This document shows, piece by piece, positions 54,635-62,289 of a stretch of DNA of 64,000 nt. Source of the stretch: Micromonospora sp. M71_S20 (GTDB lineage Bacteria; Actinomycetota; Actinomycetes; Mycobacteriales; Micromonosporaceae). Made by a program: the position numbers and the translations under genes. The number at the start of each line of letters is the position of its first letter. Position 1 is the stretch's first letter. The stretch is from positions 3,968,001-4,032,000 of the forward strand of contig NZ_RCCV01000001.1 in the NCBI RefSeq assembly GCF_003664255.1, given 5' to 3'. The notes under the pieces were generated by a model. It made no database searches and was not told the DNA's origin. It saw only the letters and a program-made list of their open reading frames with translations.

Positions 54635-56361
54635 CGGGCGTCTCCGCCGGGCGTGAAGACCGCCCGGTAGGCCGGGTCGGACCAGAGCTGCCGGTGCGGT
54701 GCCACGGCCCGCAGCCGCCCGCCGTCGAGCCACGCCACCAGGTCGGCCGCCGCCGCCGTCGTCGCGCGGTGGGTCACCACGAGTCGGGTACGCCCGCCGG
54801 CGCCGGTCGCCACCGCGCGGGCGATCCGGTGTTCGGTGGCGGTGTCCAGGCTGGACGTGGCGTCGTCGAGGACGAGCAGCCGCTCGGCGGGGAACGCGCG
54901 GGCCAGTCCGAGGCGCTGCGTCTCGCCGCCGGAGAACGGCGCGTCGGCCAGCCGGGTGCGGAAGCCCTCGGGCAGCCGGGCGACGACGTCGGCGACCTGC
55001 GCCGCCCGTGCCGCGGTCAGCACCGCCGGGGTGGCCGGGGCGGCGCCGGCGGGCGGTCGCGCCGAGTCGGCGGTCAGCCCGAGCCCGATCGCGTCGTGCA
55101 CCGTCTCGCCGACCAGGACGGGCCGGTCGAAGGCGTGGCCGACGGCCCGGCGCAGCGCGGGCGGGTCGAGCCGGCGCAGCGGCACCCCGTCCAGCAGCAC
55201 CTCGCCGGTGTCCGGGTCGTGCAGCCGGCCGGCCACCGCGGCGAGGGTCGACTTGCCGGCGCCGGAGCAGCCGACGACGGCCACCGTGGCACCCGCCGGG
55301 ACGGTCAGGTCGATCCCGTCGAGGACCGGCCGCCCGTCCTCGGCGCGCACCCCGACCCCGCGCAGCCGCAGTTCGCCCCGGCCGGGCGGCAGCGCCTCGG
55401 TGCCGTCGGGGCGTACCGGGTGGGCCAGCGGCTCGGCGATCCGGCCGGCCGCCGCGCGGCTGCGGACCAGCCGGTTCAGGGTGGCCAGCACCGCGCCCAG
55501 CCCGGCGCCGAGGGCCGCGTACTGCACGGCGGCGACGAGTTGGCCGGGGGTGAGCCAGCCGACGGTCAGCGCGTACCCGCCGACGGCCACGACGGCCACC
55601 TGGAGCAGCGGCCCGACGGCGGCGGTGCGGGCGCCCGCCCGGGCCAGCAGCCGCCAGCTGAGCAGTCCGTACCCGCGCAGTTCCGGCAGGGCCGCCAGCA
55701 CCCGCTCGCGTTCCCGGTCGACGGTCGCGGCGGCGGCGATGGTGCGGGCGCCGCCGAGCGCCTCCAGCAGCCGGCCGGCGATCACGCCCAGCACCCGCTG
55801 GTAGCCGGCCACGGCGGCGGAGGCGTCGGTGACGAAGGCGCGCATGAGCAGCGCGAGCAGGGCCAGCCCGGTGAGAAGGGTGACGCCGAGCAGCGGTTCG
55901 AGCAGGGTGAGCGCGACGACGCTGCCGACCGGGGGGAGCAGCGCGACGACGCCCAGGACCACGGCGGTGCCGGCCTGCCCGGCGTCGGCGGCCTGCGCGG
56001 CGAGGCGGCTGACCAGGTCGCCCACCGGATAGCGGCGGACGGTGCGTACGTCGCAGGCGAACAGGTGGCGCAGCAGGCGTAGGCGCAGCCGCGCGGTGGC
56101 CCGGGCCGCGCCGTACCCGCTGGCCACGTCGGTGAGGATGTCGGTGGCCATGAGGACGGCGATCAGGCCGCACGCCGCGGCCGGCCACCGGACGCCCCCG
56201 TCGCCGCCGACGGCGGCGTCGACCGCGAGCCCGAGGACGGCGGGCAGGGCGAGTTCGGCGGCCGCGCCGGCGAGCGCCACCGCGCTGAGCAGGACCGTCC
56301 AGCCGCCGCCGTCGCGGACCACCCGCCGCAGCAGCTGGTCGGAGCCGGTCGCCGTCCGCAT
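54631..56361 (-). CDS. ramA: Lanthipeptide ABC exporter subunit (RamA-like), degenerate ATP site
   Basis: A 576-residue ABC exporter half. The membrane domain (about 1-310) starts WTVLLSAVALAGAAAELALP. The ATPase has Walker A VVGCSGAGKSTLAAVAG, signature FSGGETQRLGLARAFP and Walker B RLLVLDDATSSLDTA. The residue after the Walker B Asp is Asp instead of the catalytic Glu, a degeneracy typical of one partner in heterodimeric exporters. The H-loop LVVTHRATTAAAAD is intact. ATG 56361 follows GGGAGGA. It lies 73 bp downstream of the second precursor gene, beyond a strong hairpin that may lower its expression relative to the precursors. Confidence 0.9.
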   Translation of the reverse strand: MRTATGSDQLLRRVVRDGGGWTVLLSAVALAGAAAELALPAVLGLAVDAAVGGDGGVRWPAAACGLIAVLMATDILTDVASGYGAARATARLRLRLLRHLFACDVRTVRRYPVGDLVSRLAAQAADAGQAGTAVVLGVVALLPPVGSVVALTLLEPLLGVTLLTGLALLALLMRAFVTDASAAVAGYQRVLGVIAGRLLEALGGARTIAAAATVDRERERVLAALPELRGYGLLSWRLLARAGARTAAVGPLLQVAVVAVGGYALTVGWLTPGQLVAAVQYAALGAGLGAVLATLNRLVRSRAAAGRIAEPLAHPVRPDGTEALPPGRGELRLRGVGVRAEDGRPVLDGIDLTVPAGATVAVVGCSGAGKSTLAAVAGRLHDPDTGEVLLDGVPLRRLDPPALRRAVGHAFDRPVLVGETVHDAIGLGLTADSARPPAGAAPATPAVLTAARAAQVADVVARLPEGFRTRLADAPFSGGETQRLGLARAFPAERLLVLDDATSSLDTATEHRIARAVATGAGGRTRLVVTHRATTAAAADLVAWLDGGRLRAVAPHRQLWSDPAYRAVFTPGGDAR

Positions 56362-56384
56362 CGGTCCTCCCGCAGAAGACGTGC

Positions 56385-56418
56385 GGCCCTGGGCGGACAC
56401 GTCCGTCCGCCCAGGGCC
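56385..56418 (-). terminator. Intercistronic hairpin between precursor and transporter genes
   Basis: A perfect 14-bp GC-rich stem (56385-56398 with 56405-56418) and a 6-nt loop lie just after the second precursor stop. There is no U-tract. In lanthipeptide operons such hairpins act as partial terminators and 3'-end stabilisers, so that the precursor is made in excess of the exporter. Confidence 0.8.
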
Positions 56419-56434
56419 TCGCGTGATGACCTGA

Positions 56435-56554
56435 TCAGTTGCAGGTCGTGACGGACAGCGAGCTGTCGCCGCAGAGCAGCAGGCTCGCCCGGCTGCCACC
56501 GCCGGTACGGTCGGCGGGGGCCATCTCCATGCCCTGGAGGTCGAGAAGCGCCAT
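56435..56554 (-). CDS. ramS: Class III lanthipeptide precursor, copy 2
   Basis: A 39-residue peptide, too short for usual gene calling. The leader begins MALLDLQGMEMAPADR, with the LLDLQ-type recognition motif required by class III synthetases, then a GGG segment and the core SRASLLLCGDSSLSVTTCN. The core contains two S-x2-S-x3-C motifs (S21/S24/C28 and S31/S34/C38), which are converted to lanthionine or labionin rings. It differs from the published SapB core by an Ile-to-Val change near the end, with an extra Gly before the core. The ribosome-binding site is AAGGAGATGA. Its coding sequence is identical to that of copy 1. Confidence 0.93.
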   Translation of the reverse strand: MALLDLQGMEMAPADRTGGGSRASLLLCGDSSLSVTTCN

Positions 56555-56625
56555 GTCGAGTCATCTCCTTCTGTGCTGGTCTATCGGGTGGTCTTGTCCT
56601 GACGTCGCCGGTGAAGGCGAACGGA

Positions 56626-56745
56626 TCAGTTGCAGGTCGTGACGGACAGCGAGCTGTCGCCGCAGAGCAGCAGGCTCGCCCGGCTGCCACCGCCGGTACG
56701 GTCGGCGGGGGCCATCTCCATGCCCTGGAGGTCGAGAAGCGCCAT
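56626..56745 (-). CDS. ramS: Class III lanthipeptide precursor, copy 1
   Basis: A 39-residue precursor whose nucleotide sequence is identical to that of the gene at 56435-56554. It starts 7 bp after the synthetase stop, and its near-perfect Shine-Dalgarno GGAAGGAGGTGA contains the TGA stop of the synthetase gene, so ribosomes ending the synthetase can reinitiate on the precursor. After dehydration, cyclisation and leader removal it would give an amphipathic SapB-like peptide. In streptomycetes that peptide lowers surface tension so aerial hyphae can rise; the same role is inferred here. Confidence 0.95.
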   Translation of the reverse strand: MALLDLQGMEMAPADRTGGGSRASLLLCGDSSLSVTTCN

Positions 56746-56751
56746 GTCGTG

Positions 56752-59352
56752 TCACCTCCTTCCGTGCTGGTCGGTCGGATCGGTCGCCCTCGCCGAGGCG
56801 GGGGAGTCGGGGGCGCCCGCCAGGGGCGCGAGGAACGGCAGGCTCACCGGGGTGTCGGGCCGCGCGGCGGCCAGCGCCAGCAGCACGCCGGCGGTGCCGG
56901 TGCCGAGGTCCATGGACAGCCGCAGCAACTGCTCGCCGGGGAAGGCGGTGCCGTCGCGGTAGGGCAGGGCGTGCCAGGCCAGCCGGGCCACCTGGGCTTC
57001 GCGTTCGCGGCAGCGCTGCGGATCGTCGGGGTACGCCGCCAGGTAGGCCACGATGCCGGCCCGTCCGGTGAAGAGGCCGGACTGCGCGTAGAACGGGGAC
57101 CGCGCGGCACGGCGCACGCCGGCGCTGGCCTCGGCGAACCGCTCGTCGGCGCGGTGCCGCAGGTACTGGTCGAGCACCAGCCCGATCCCGACGCTGCCCT
57201 GCCCGAGGTAGGGCATGGTGCGCCAGCCCTCGTTGACCTCCAGCGCGCCGTCGGGGCGTACCACGCAGCGGCGCAGGTCCTGGCACAGGGCCGTGGCGGC
57301 GTGCTCCAGCAGCGCCTGCTCGCCGGTCAGCTCGTGCAGCCGCACCAGCAGCAGCGCCGGTCCGGTCCGGCCGCGCAGCAGCCCGGCGTACGGGTTGCGC
57401 CCGCCGCTGATGTCCGGCCCCGGGTCGTCGGCGAGTTGGTCGACCACCCGGTCGGCGGCCCGCCAGGCCGCGTCGCGCAGGGCCGTCTCGCCGGTGCGCC
57501 CGGCCAGGTCGGCCAGGTTGAGCGCGATCCCGGACAGGCCGCCCGAGAGGCTGTGGTCCAAGCCGTCGAGCGGCTGGCGCAGGCAGATGTCGAGCACGTC
57601 GAGGGCGTCCTGGCGGCGGCCGAGCGCCTCGAGGGCGTACGCGACGCCGTGCAGGCCGTCGTAGAAGCCGCACCGGGTGCCGGAGGCGGGCGCCGTGGCC
57701 CGGCGGACCAGCCACTGCTCGTGCTCCGGCCACCGTCCGGCGCCGCTGACGTGCAGGGCGTACAGGACGCCGGCCGCGCCGTGGGCGAGGTTCAGCCCGC
57801 CGCTGCGGAACTGCTCGATGTCGCCGGGGAAGAGCCGGTCGTCCCGCTCGGGTGTCGCGCTGGCGAGGATCGCCCGGGCGAGCCGGTCCCGGTGGGCCGC
57901 TCCGACGTCGACGGTGAGGTCGGGTGCCGGCCCGGCGTCCGCCGGGGCGGTGCCGGTGATCTCCTGTACGGCGTCGTCGAGGAGTTCCCTCGGCACCGGG
58001 AAGTGCTCGGCGATCACGTCGGCGAGGTGCGCTGCCTTGTCCGGCCCGAGCCGGACGAGCTGGGTCAGCGGCAGGAACAGCGCCAGCCGCAGGCAGGCCA
58101 GGGCGTACCGGTCGACGGCGGGACCGGTGCGGTCCCGGGGTGCGGCGAAGCCCTGGTTGCGCAGCCCCGGCCGGCGGTGGCCGTCGATCGGCGCGGCGAC
58201 CTCGAAGTCGACAAGCGCGATCCGGTCGTCCGGGCGGACCATGACGTTGAACAGGTGCAGGTCGCCGTAGACCAGGCCGCGGTCGTGGATCGCCGTGACG
58301 ACCTCCTCGACCTGCCGGTGCACGTCCAGCGCCCAGCGGGTGTAGTCGGCGCGGTCGGCGTCGGTGGCGTCGGCGTCGATCAGCGGGTACCGGTCGACGA
58401 GGACCTTGTTGAGCGCGCGGCCCTCGATGAACTCCAGCGCGAGGAACCGGTGCTCGCCGAGGGCGAACTCGTCGTGCACCCGGGGCACCTGCGGCAGGTC
58501 GGCCAGCCGGCGCAGCGCGTCGGCCTCCCGGGCCAGGCGGGCCACCGCGTCGGTGCCGTCGGCGTCGAGACCGGCGTGCGGCCGGGCCTCCTTCAGCACC
58601 ACCTGGGTGTCGGTCCGCACGTCCCGACCGACGTAGAGGCCGCCGCCGTTGGAGAAGTGGATGACCTTCTCGATCCGGTACGGCACCTCGTCGGTGCTGG
58701 TGGCGTTGCGGGCGGCCAGGTGCGGGCCGAGGAAGTCGGGCAGCGTCACCCAGGACGGCACGTGGAACACCGGGTCGCGGCGGTCGGGCACCAGCGTGCC
58801 CGTGTCGTCCTCGATCGCCGGCACGACCTGGCCGTCGGGGGAGTGGCAGTAGCGAGCGGCGAAGCCGCCGTAGCGTACGTGCACCGGGCCAGCGCCGTGG
58901 CGCAGGTCGCTGAGGATGTACGGGCCGGGCTCGCCGGCGAGCAGCTCGTCGAGCTCCTTGCAGACCAGCTCCAGCTCCGCGTCGTCGCGGGGGTAGACGG
59001 TGACGAACTTGCCGCTGGCCGCCCGGGAGGCGTACTTGGAGTTGCGCAGCAGCAGGGTGCGCGGGCCGCGCAGGAACTTGAAGGACAGTCCACGCGGGAC
59101 GCAGTAGTCCCAGACGGCGTCCAGCACCCGCTCGGCGTTGTCGAGCGTCGCCGACACGTGGATCTTCCAACCCTGCTGCGGCAGCGTGCCACCCTCGGGA
59201 GCGTAGATCAGCCAGTCGTCGAGCGGCTCGGAGCGCCAACCGTCGGGGACGGGCCGCTGGGCCGCGGCGAAGGTGGGTTGCTCGACCGCGCTGCCGAGGG
59301 AGTCGTAGAAAAGCCGGTCGGCGGCGCAGTAGCTGTCGTAGCGCTCGTCCAC
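56752..59352 (-). CDS. ramC: Class III lanthipeptide synthetase (LanKC, RamC/AmfT-like)
   Basis: An 866-residue tri-functional enzyme. The N-terminal lyase region (about 1-210; starts VDERYDSYCAADRLFYDS as in RamC) eliminates phosphate. A Ser/Thr kinase-like domain (about 220-480) phosphorylates precursor Ser/Thr: VVLKEARPHAG holds the ATP-binding Lys, GLVYGDLHLFNVMV the catalytic loop and LVDFEVA the metal Asp. The LanC-like cyclase (about 530-850; GFYDGLHGVAYALEAL, GGLSGIALNLADL, GTGTAGVLLALA) lacks the Cys-His zinc ligands of class I, II and IV, which defines class III. I chose GTG 59352, about 9 nt after GGAGGGA, rather than GTG 59361, which touches it. It heads the operon. Confidence 0.93.
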   Translation of the reverse strand: MDERYDSYCAADRLFYDSLGSAVEQPTFAAAQRPVPDGWRSEPLDDWLIYAPEGGTLPQQGWKIHVSATLDNAERVLDAVWDYCVPRGLSFKFLRGPRTLLLRNSKYASRAASGKFVTVYPRDDAELELVCKELDELLAGEPGPYILSDLRHGAGPVHVRYGGFAARYCHSPDGQVVPAIEDDTGTLVPDRRDPVFHVPSWVTLPDFLGPHLAARNATSTDEVPYRIEKVIHFSNGGGLYVGRDVRTDTQVVLKEARPHAGLDADGTDAVARLAREADALRRLADLPQVPRVHDEFALGEHRFLALEFIEGRALNKVLVDRYPLIDADATDADRADYTRWALDVHRQVEEVVTAIHDRGLVYGDLHLFNVMVRPDDRIALVDFEVAAPIDGHRRPGLRNQGFAAPRDRTGPAVDRYALACLRLALFLPLTQLVRLGPDKAAHLADVIAEHFPVPRELLDDAVQEITGTAPADAGPAPDLTVDVGAAHRDRLARAILASATPERDDRLFPGDIEQFRSGGLNLAHGAAGVLYALHVSGAGRWPEHEQWLVRRATAPASGTRCGFYDGLHGVAYALEALGRRQDALDVLDICLRQPLDGLDHSLSGGLSGIALNLADLAGRTGETALRDAAWRAADRVVDQLADDPGPDISGGRNPYAGLLRGRTGPALLLVRLHELTGEQALLEHAATALCQDLRRCVVRPDGALEVNEGWRTMPYLGQGSVGIGLVLDQYLRHRADERFAEASAGVRRAARSPFYAQSGLFTGRAGIVAYLAAYPDDPQRCREREAQVARLAWHALPYRDGTAFPGEQLLRLSMDLGTGTAGVLLALAAARPDTPVSLPFLAPLAGAPDSPASARATDPTDQHGRR

Positions 59353-59606
59353 CCTGACCACTCCCTCCGCTGTTCGGTCGGTGCCTTTGCCGATCGGCCG
59401 ATGCCCCCGGCCTGTCGATGGATACGAGTCTGTCCGTTCGGGCTATGGCGGCTCCAGTGCGTTCAGTCATGACGACGAATGCGTGCCGCACGGGTCGCCG
59501 TGACAAATGTCAGTTGCGCCCCGGGGCGCGCGATGCCGCCGGTGGTTCGCCGGCCGTGGGGCCGGGCGGTACGCCCACCCGGGCCGGTGGCGGTACGGTG
59601 CTCGCC
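59353..59606. promoter_or_regulatory. Divergent regulatory region between LanKC and diacylglycerol kinase
   Basis: This 254-bp region must hold the lanthipeptide operon promoter (minus) and the kinase promoter (plus). Seen directly: TGACAAATGTCA (59501-59512), a perfect 5-2-5 inverted repeat and candidate activator site, and TACGGT (59594-59599), 7 nt before the kinase GTG, a leaderless -10. No clear -10/-35 pair for the operon was found, as expected for an activator-dependent promoter. Confidence 0.45.
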
Positions 59607-60533
59607 GTGACCGCAGACGATCACCCCTCCGTCGCCGGCGTCGGGCCCGTCGCCGTGCTGGCCAACCCGACCGCGGGCCGGGGTCGGCACCGAGGGTTGC
59701 TGCCGCAGGTCCTGCACCGGCTCGCGGCCGCCGGCCGGCCCGTACGCCCGCTGCACGCGCGCACTGCCGACGAGGCCGAGGCGGCCTGCCGTGCGGCGGT
59801 GCGCGACGGCGCCTCGGCCCTGGTCGCGGTCGGCGGCGACGGGACCGTGCACCGCGCGGTGCAGGCCATCGCCGGGACGGGCGTCCCGTTCGGCCCGGTG
59901 CCCGCCGGCACCGGCAACGACTTCGCCGCCGACACCGGCTTCCCGGCCGACCCGCTCGCCGCCGTCGACGTGATCGCGGCGGCGCTGCGCGACAACCGCA
60001 CCCGCCCGGTGGACCTGGCGCGGATGACGGGGGCCGACGGCGGGGACCGGTGGTACGGGGCGGTGCTCGCGGCCGGCTTCGACGCGATCGTCAACGAGCG
60101 CGCCAACCGGATGCGCTGGCCGAGCGGTCCGCGCCGCTACGACCTGGCGATCCTGGTGGAACTGGCCCGGCTGCGCCCGCGCCGCTACACGCTGCGCCTC
60201 GACGGGGTGGCGCACGAGGTGGACGCCGTGCTGGTGGCGGTGGGCAACTGCGCCAGCTACGGCGGCGGCATGCGGATTTGCCCGGACGCGGACCCGACCG
60301 ACGGCCTGCTCGACGTGGTGGTGGGCGGCCGGTTCGACCGGCGCACCCTGATGCGGGTCAAGCCGCGCATCTACCGGGGCACCCACGTGACGCATCCGCT
60401 GGTACGCAGCTACCGCGCCCGTACCGTCGAGCTGAGCGCCGAGGGCATCACCACGTACGCCGACGGCGAGCGCGCCCTGCCCCTCCCCCTGACGGTCACG
60501 GCCACCCCCGCCGCCCTCCACCTCCTCCGCTGA
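59607..60533 (+). CDS. Diacylglycerol kinase family lipid kinase
   Basis: A 308-residue cytosolic lipid kinase. The ATP-binding signature VAVGGDGTVHRAVQAI (GGDGT), the preceding AVLANPTAGRGRH (NPxAG) and PAGTGNDFAADTGFP (GTGND) are the catalytic-domain motifs. The C-terminal beta-sandwich includes VAVGNCASYGGGMRICPDA and DGLLDVVVG with acidic metal-binding residues. It phosphorylates diacylglycerol or a related lipid, recycling it into phospholipid synthesis. The gene normally lies between tatC and helY in actinomycetes; here the lanthipeptide cluster separates it from tatC. Start GTG 59607 is 7 nt after TACGGT, suggesting leaderless translation. Confidence 0.92.
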   Translation: MTADDHPSVAGVGPVAVLANPTAGRGRHRGLLPQVLHRLAAAGRPVRPLHARTADEAEAACRAAVRDGASALVAVGGDGTVHRAVQAIAGTGVPFGPVPAGTGNDFAADTGFPADPLAAVDVIAAALRDNRTRPVDLARMTGADGGDRWYGAVLAAGFDAIVNERANRMRWPSGPRRYDLAILVELARLRPRRYTLRLDGVAHEVDAVLVAVGNCASYGGGMRICPDADPTDGLLDVVVGGRFDRRTLMRVKPRIYRGTHVTHPLVRSYRARTVELSAEGITTYADGERALPLPLTVTATPAALHLLR

Positions 60534-60559
60534 CCTTTTCGCCCCCACCCCACCCCGGC

Positions 60560-60634
60560 GTCGATCATGCAGTCGTGGTGCCCCGCACAAGCCGCGTGAG
60601 CGGACGCAACCGGCACCAGAAGTCCATGATCGAC
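60560..60634. repeat. REP-like imperfect inverted repeat
   Basis: Two 23-bp arms (60560-60582 and 60612-60634), each bounded by GTCGATCATG/CATGATCGAC and GTGGTGCC/GGCACCA-type ends, match at 19 of 23 positions with a 29-bp spacer. It lies between the convergent kinase and TetR genes. The form suggests a dispersed palindromic element that may also act as a terminator. Confidence 0.6.
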
Positions 60635-60658
60635 CCGCGCGGGGCGGCGCGGGGTGGG

Positions 60659-61369
60659 TTAGGAGGGGGTGTGGGTGATGCGGTCCAGCCATTCGGCCAG
60701 CAGGGCGCGTTCTGCGGGGCTGAGGTCGGTGCTGAGGGTGTCGAGGGCGGCGCGCAGCGCCACCGCGTGCCGGACGGGTCGGTCGGCCCGGGAGGTCGCC
60801 CGGGCGGCGGGGGAGTCGGTGACCAGGGCGGCGAGCACCGCCTCGCGGGTGCGGGTCGACAGGGCCGGGTCGCGTTGCGGCGGCGGGGTCCGGATCAGGG
60901 TGAGGGTGACCCCGCAGGAGCTGGCGTGCAGCATCTCGGTCGCCTGGTCGACGCCCGTGCGCAGCCGGCCCGCCTCGGCCACCCGGTGCACGAGTTGGCG
61001 CAGGATGTCGGCCGCGACCCGGGTCGCCGTCGGGGTCACGCCGGGGCGCGGGTCGCCGTACATGAGGGCGTGGAACGCCGGATTGGCCACGCCGAAGCCG
61101 ACGTGCAGGTCCCAGCCCCGGCGCAGGTCGTCGACCGGGTCGTCGACGAGGTCGCGGGCCGCCTGGGCGTGCAGGTACGCGGCGAACCCGTAGCTGGCCG
61201 CCGCGTCCAGCAGGCCGCGCATGTCGCCGAACTGACGGTAGATCGTGGGCGCCTGCACCCCCGCCGCCCGGCTGACCGCGCGGGTGGAGACGGCCTCCCG
61301 GCCACCCTCGGCGAGCAGCGCGGCGGCGGCCCGGACGATTCGGTCCCGGGGCGACGTCTCGGTGATCAT
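60659..61369 (-). CDS. TetR-family transcriptional regulator
   Basis: A 236-residue regulator. The helix-turn-helix is STRAVSRAAGVQAPTIYRQF (about residues 28-47), preceded by the helix IVRAAAALLAEGGREAV. The ligand domain (AAYGFAAYLHAQAARDLVDD; HALMYGDPRPG; GVTLTLIRTPP) suits a small hydrophobic effector. ATG 61369 is 7 nt after a TATCGT -10 box, with no Shine-Dalgarno, so it is probably leaderless. Two inverted repeats lie immediately upstream (61381-61396 and 61406-61434), so autoregulation is likely. It lies 60 bp downstream of a HAD-like gene on the same strand; its target genes are not evident. Confidence 0.9.
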   Translation of the reverse strand: MITETSPRDRIVRAAAALLAEGGREAVSTRAVSRAAGVQAPTIYRQFGDMRGLLDAAASYGFAAYLHAQAARDLVDDPVDDLRRGWDLHVGFGVANPAFHALMYGDPRPGVTPTATRVAADILRQLVHRVAEAGRLRTGVDQATEMLHASSCGVTLTLIRTPPPQRDPALSTRTREAVLAALVTDSPAARATSRADRPVRHAVALRAALDTLSTDLSPAERALLAEWLDRITHTPS

Positions 61370-61376
61370 GGCAGCG

Positions 61377-61434
61377 ACGATAACGCCTTCGCGTTAGCGC
61401 CGCGTGTTAACGGCGCTGTCGGCGTGCCGTTAAC
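61377..61434 (-). promoter_or_regulatory. TetR promoter with two inverted repeats
   Basis: A TATCGT -10 (61377-61382, minus) is overlapped by the inverted repeat TAACGC-CTTC-GCGTTA (61381-61396). A second repeat, GTTAACGGC, 11 bp, GCCGTTAAC (61406-61414/61426-61434), reaches into the stop codon of the HAD-like gene. Both share a TAACG half-site and are likely operators of the TetR protein. Confidence 0.6.
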
Positions 61435-62203
61435 TCTGCTTCTCGATGCCGGCCAGGTCCAGCACGGCACCCAGTCCGTTGGCCCGACCCGCCTCGGCGG
61501 CCGGCAGCACCAGCACCGCGCACCCGGCCGCGACGGCCCCCGCGTCGGCCGGGGTGTCGCCCACCATCAGCGTCCGCTCCGGGTCGACGCCGAGCATCCC
61601 GCAGGCGCGCAGGAAGATCCCCGGGTCCGGCTTGCAGCGCCCCACCTCGTACGAGAGCACGAACGCGTCGACCAGCCCGGCCAGCCCCCAGGCCTCGAAG
61701 TGCGGCCGGATGTCGAAGCCGATGTTGCTGACGACGCCCACCCGGACGCCCCCGGCCCGCAGCGCGGCCAGGGTCGGGGCGGTGTCCGGGTAGGGCACCC
61801 AGCCCTCGGGCACCAGCACCCGCTCGTAGAGCGCCTCCGCGAAGCCCTCGATGCCCGCGTCCACGGTCTCGGCGAGCCCGGTGTAGGCACCCCGGTGGGC
61901 GTGCGGGTAGAGGTCCCGGTCGGCCCAGAGCTCGGTCAGCCGGGGCGGCACCCGGGTCGGCAGCGGCCCGCCCGCCCGGCCGGCGGTCAGCAGCCGGTCG
62001 GCCAGCGCGGTGGCCCGCATCCGCTCCAGGGTCACCCCGCAGGCGGCCGCGGCCGCGAGCACCCAGTCCCGGGGCTCCTCCACCTGGGCCAGGGTGCCGT
62101 GGAAGTCGAGCAGGACCGCCTCCACCGGCCGGCGGGACGGACCCGGGCGGACGGCGTCGTCGGCGCCGCGCGAGGCGTGGGGCGGTTCGGCATGATCCGG
62201 CAC
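61430..62203 (-). CDS. HAD-superfamily protein with altered motif I
   Basis: A 257-residue HAD-like protein. Motif I is VEAVLLDFHGTLAQVEEP: the nucleophile Asp is present, but the second Asp of the usual DxDGT is His, so the normal acid-base residue of phosphatases is missing. Motif II is VGVVSNIGFD, motif III RCKPDPGIFLRACGMLG and motif IV TLMVGDTPADAGAV. The cap is helical. It may be a phosphatase with shifted chemistry or a non-hydrolytic HAD protein. Start GTG 62203, 7 nt after TAGGGT, is preferred over GTG 62212; this would be another leaderless transcript. It is divergent from helY. Confidence 0.85.
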   Translation of the reverse strand: MPDHAEPPHASRGADDAVRPGPSRRPVEAVLLDFHGTLAQVEEPRDWVLAAAAACGVTLERMRATALADRLLTAGRAGGPLPTRVPPRLTELWADRDLYPHAHRGAYTGLAETVDAGIEGFAEALYERVLVPEGWVPYPDTAPTLAALRAGGVRVGVVSNIGFDIRPHFEAWGLAGLVDAFVLSYEVGRCKPDPGIFLRACGMLGVDPERTLMVGDTPADAGAVAAGCAVLVLPAAEAGRANGLGAVLDLAGIEKQS

Positions 62204-62289
62204 GTCGTGCACCCTACCGACCGCCCCCGACCCCGCTGCCGGTCGGCCTTGTCCGGTGGCTGTCGGCGGTACGCATTAATCTTGGAGGT

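Larger units (their letters stand above)
56433..56772 (-). repeat. Tandem duplication carrying the two precursor genes
   Basis: Two 149-bp direct repeats (56433-56581 and 56624-56772), 191 bp apart, agree at 146 positions. All three differences fall outside the coding sequence, in the ribosome-binding-site region. The right copy runs into the 3' end of the synthetase gene. This indicates a recent duplication or ongoing gene conversion. Confidence 0.92.

Noticed and set aside
56595..56625. A third precursor or spacer peptide between the two lanthipeptide precursors
   Set aside because: The space between the copies is too short and lacks a start with a ribosome-binding site. Only two copies are supported.
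59608..62289. Plus-strand open frame covering the lipid kinase, TetR and HAD-like genes
   Set aside because: Low-complexity Arg/Gly/Pro translation without motifs. It is explained by codon-position GC bias of the real genes.
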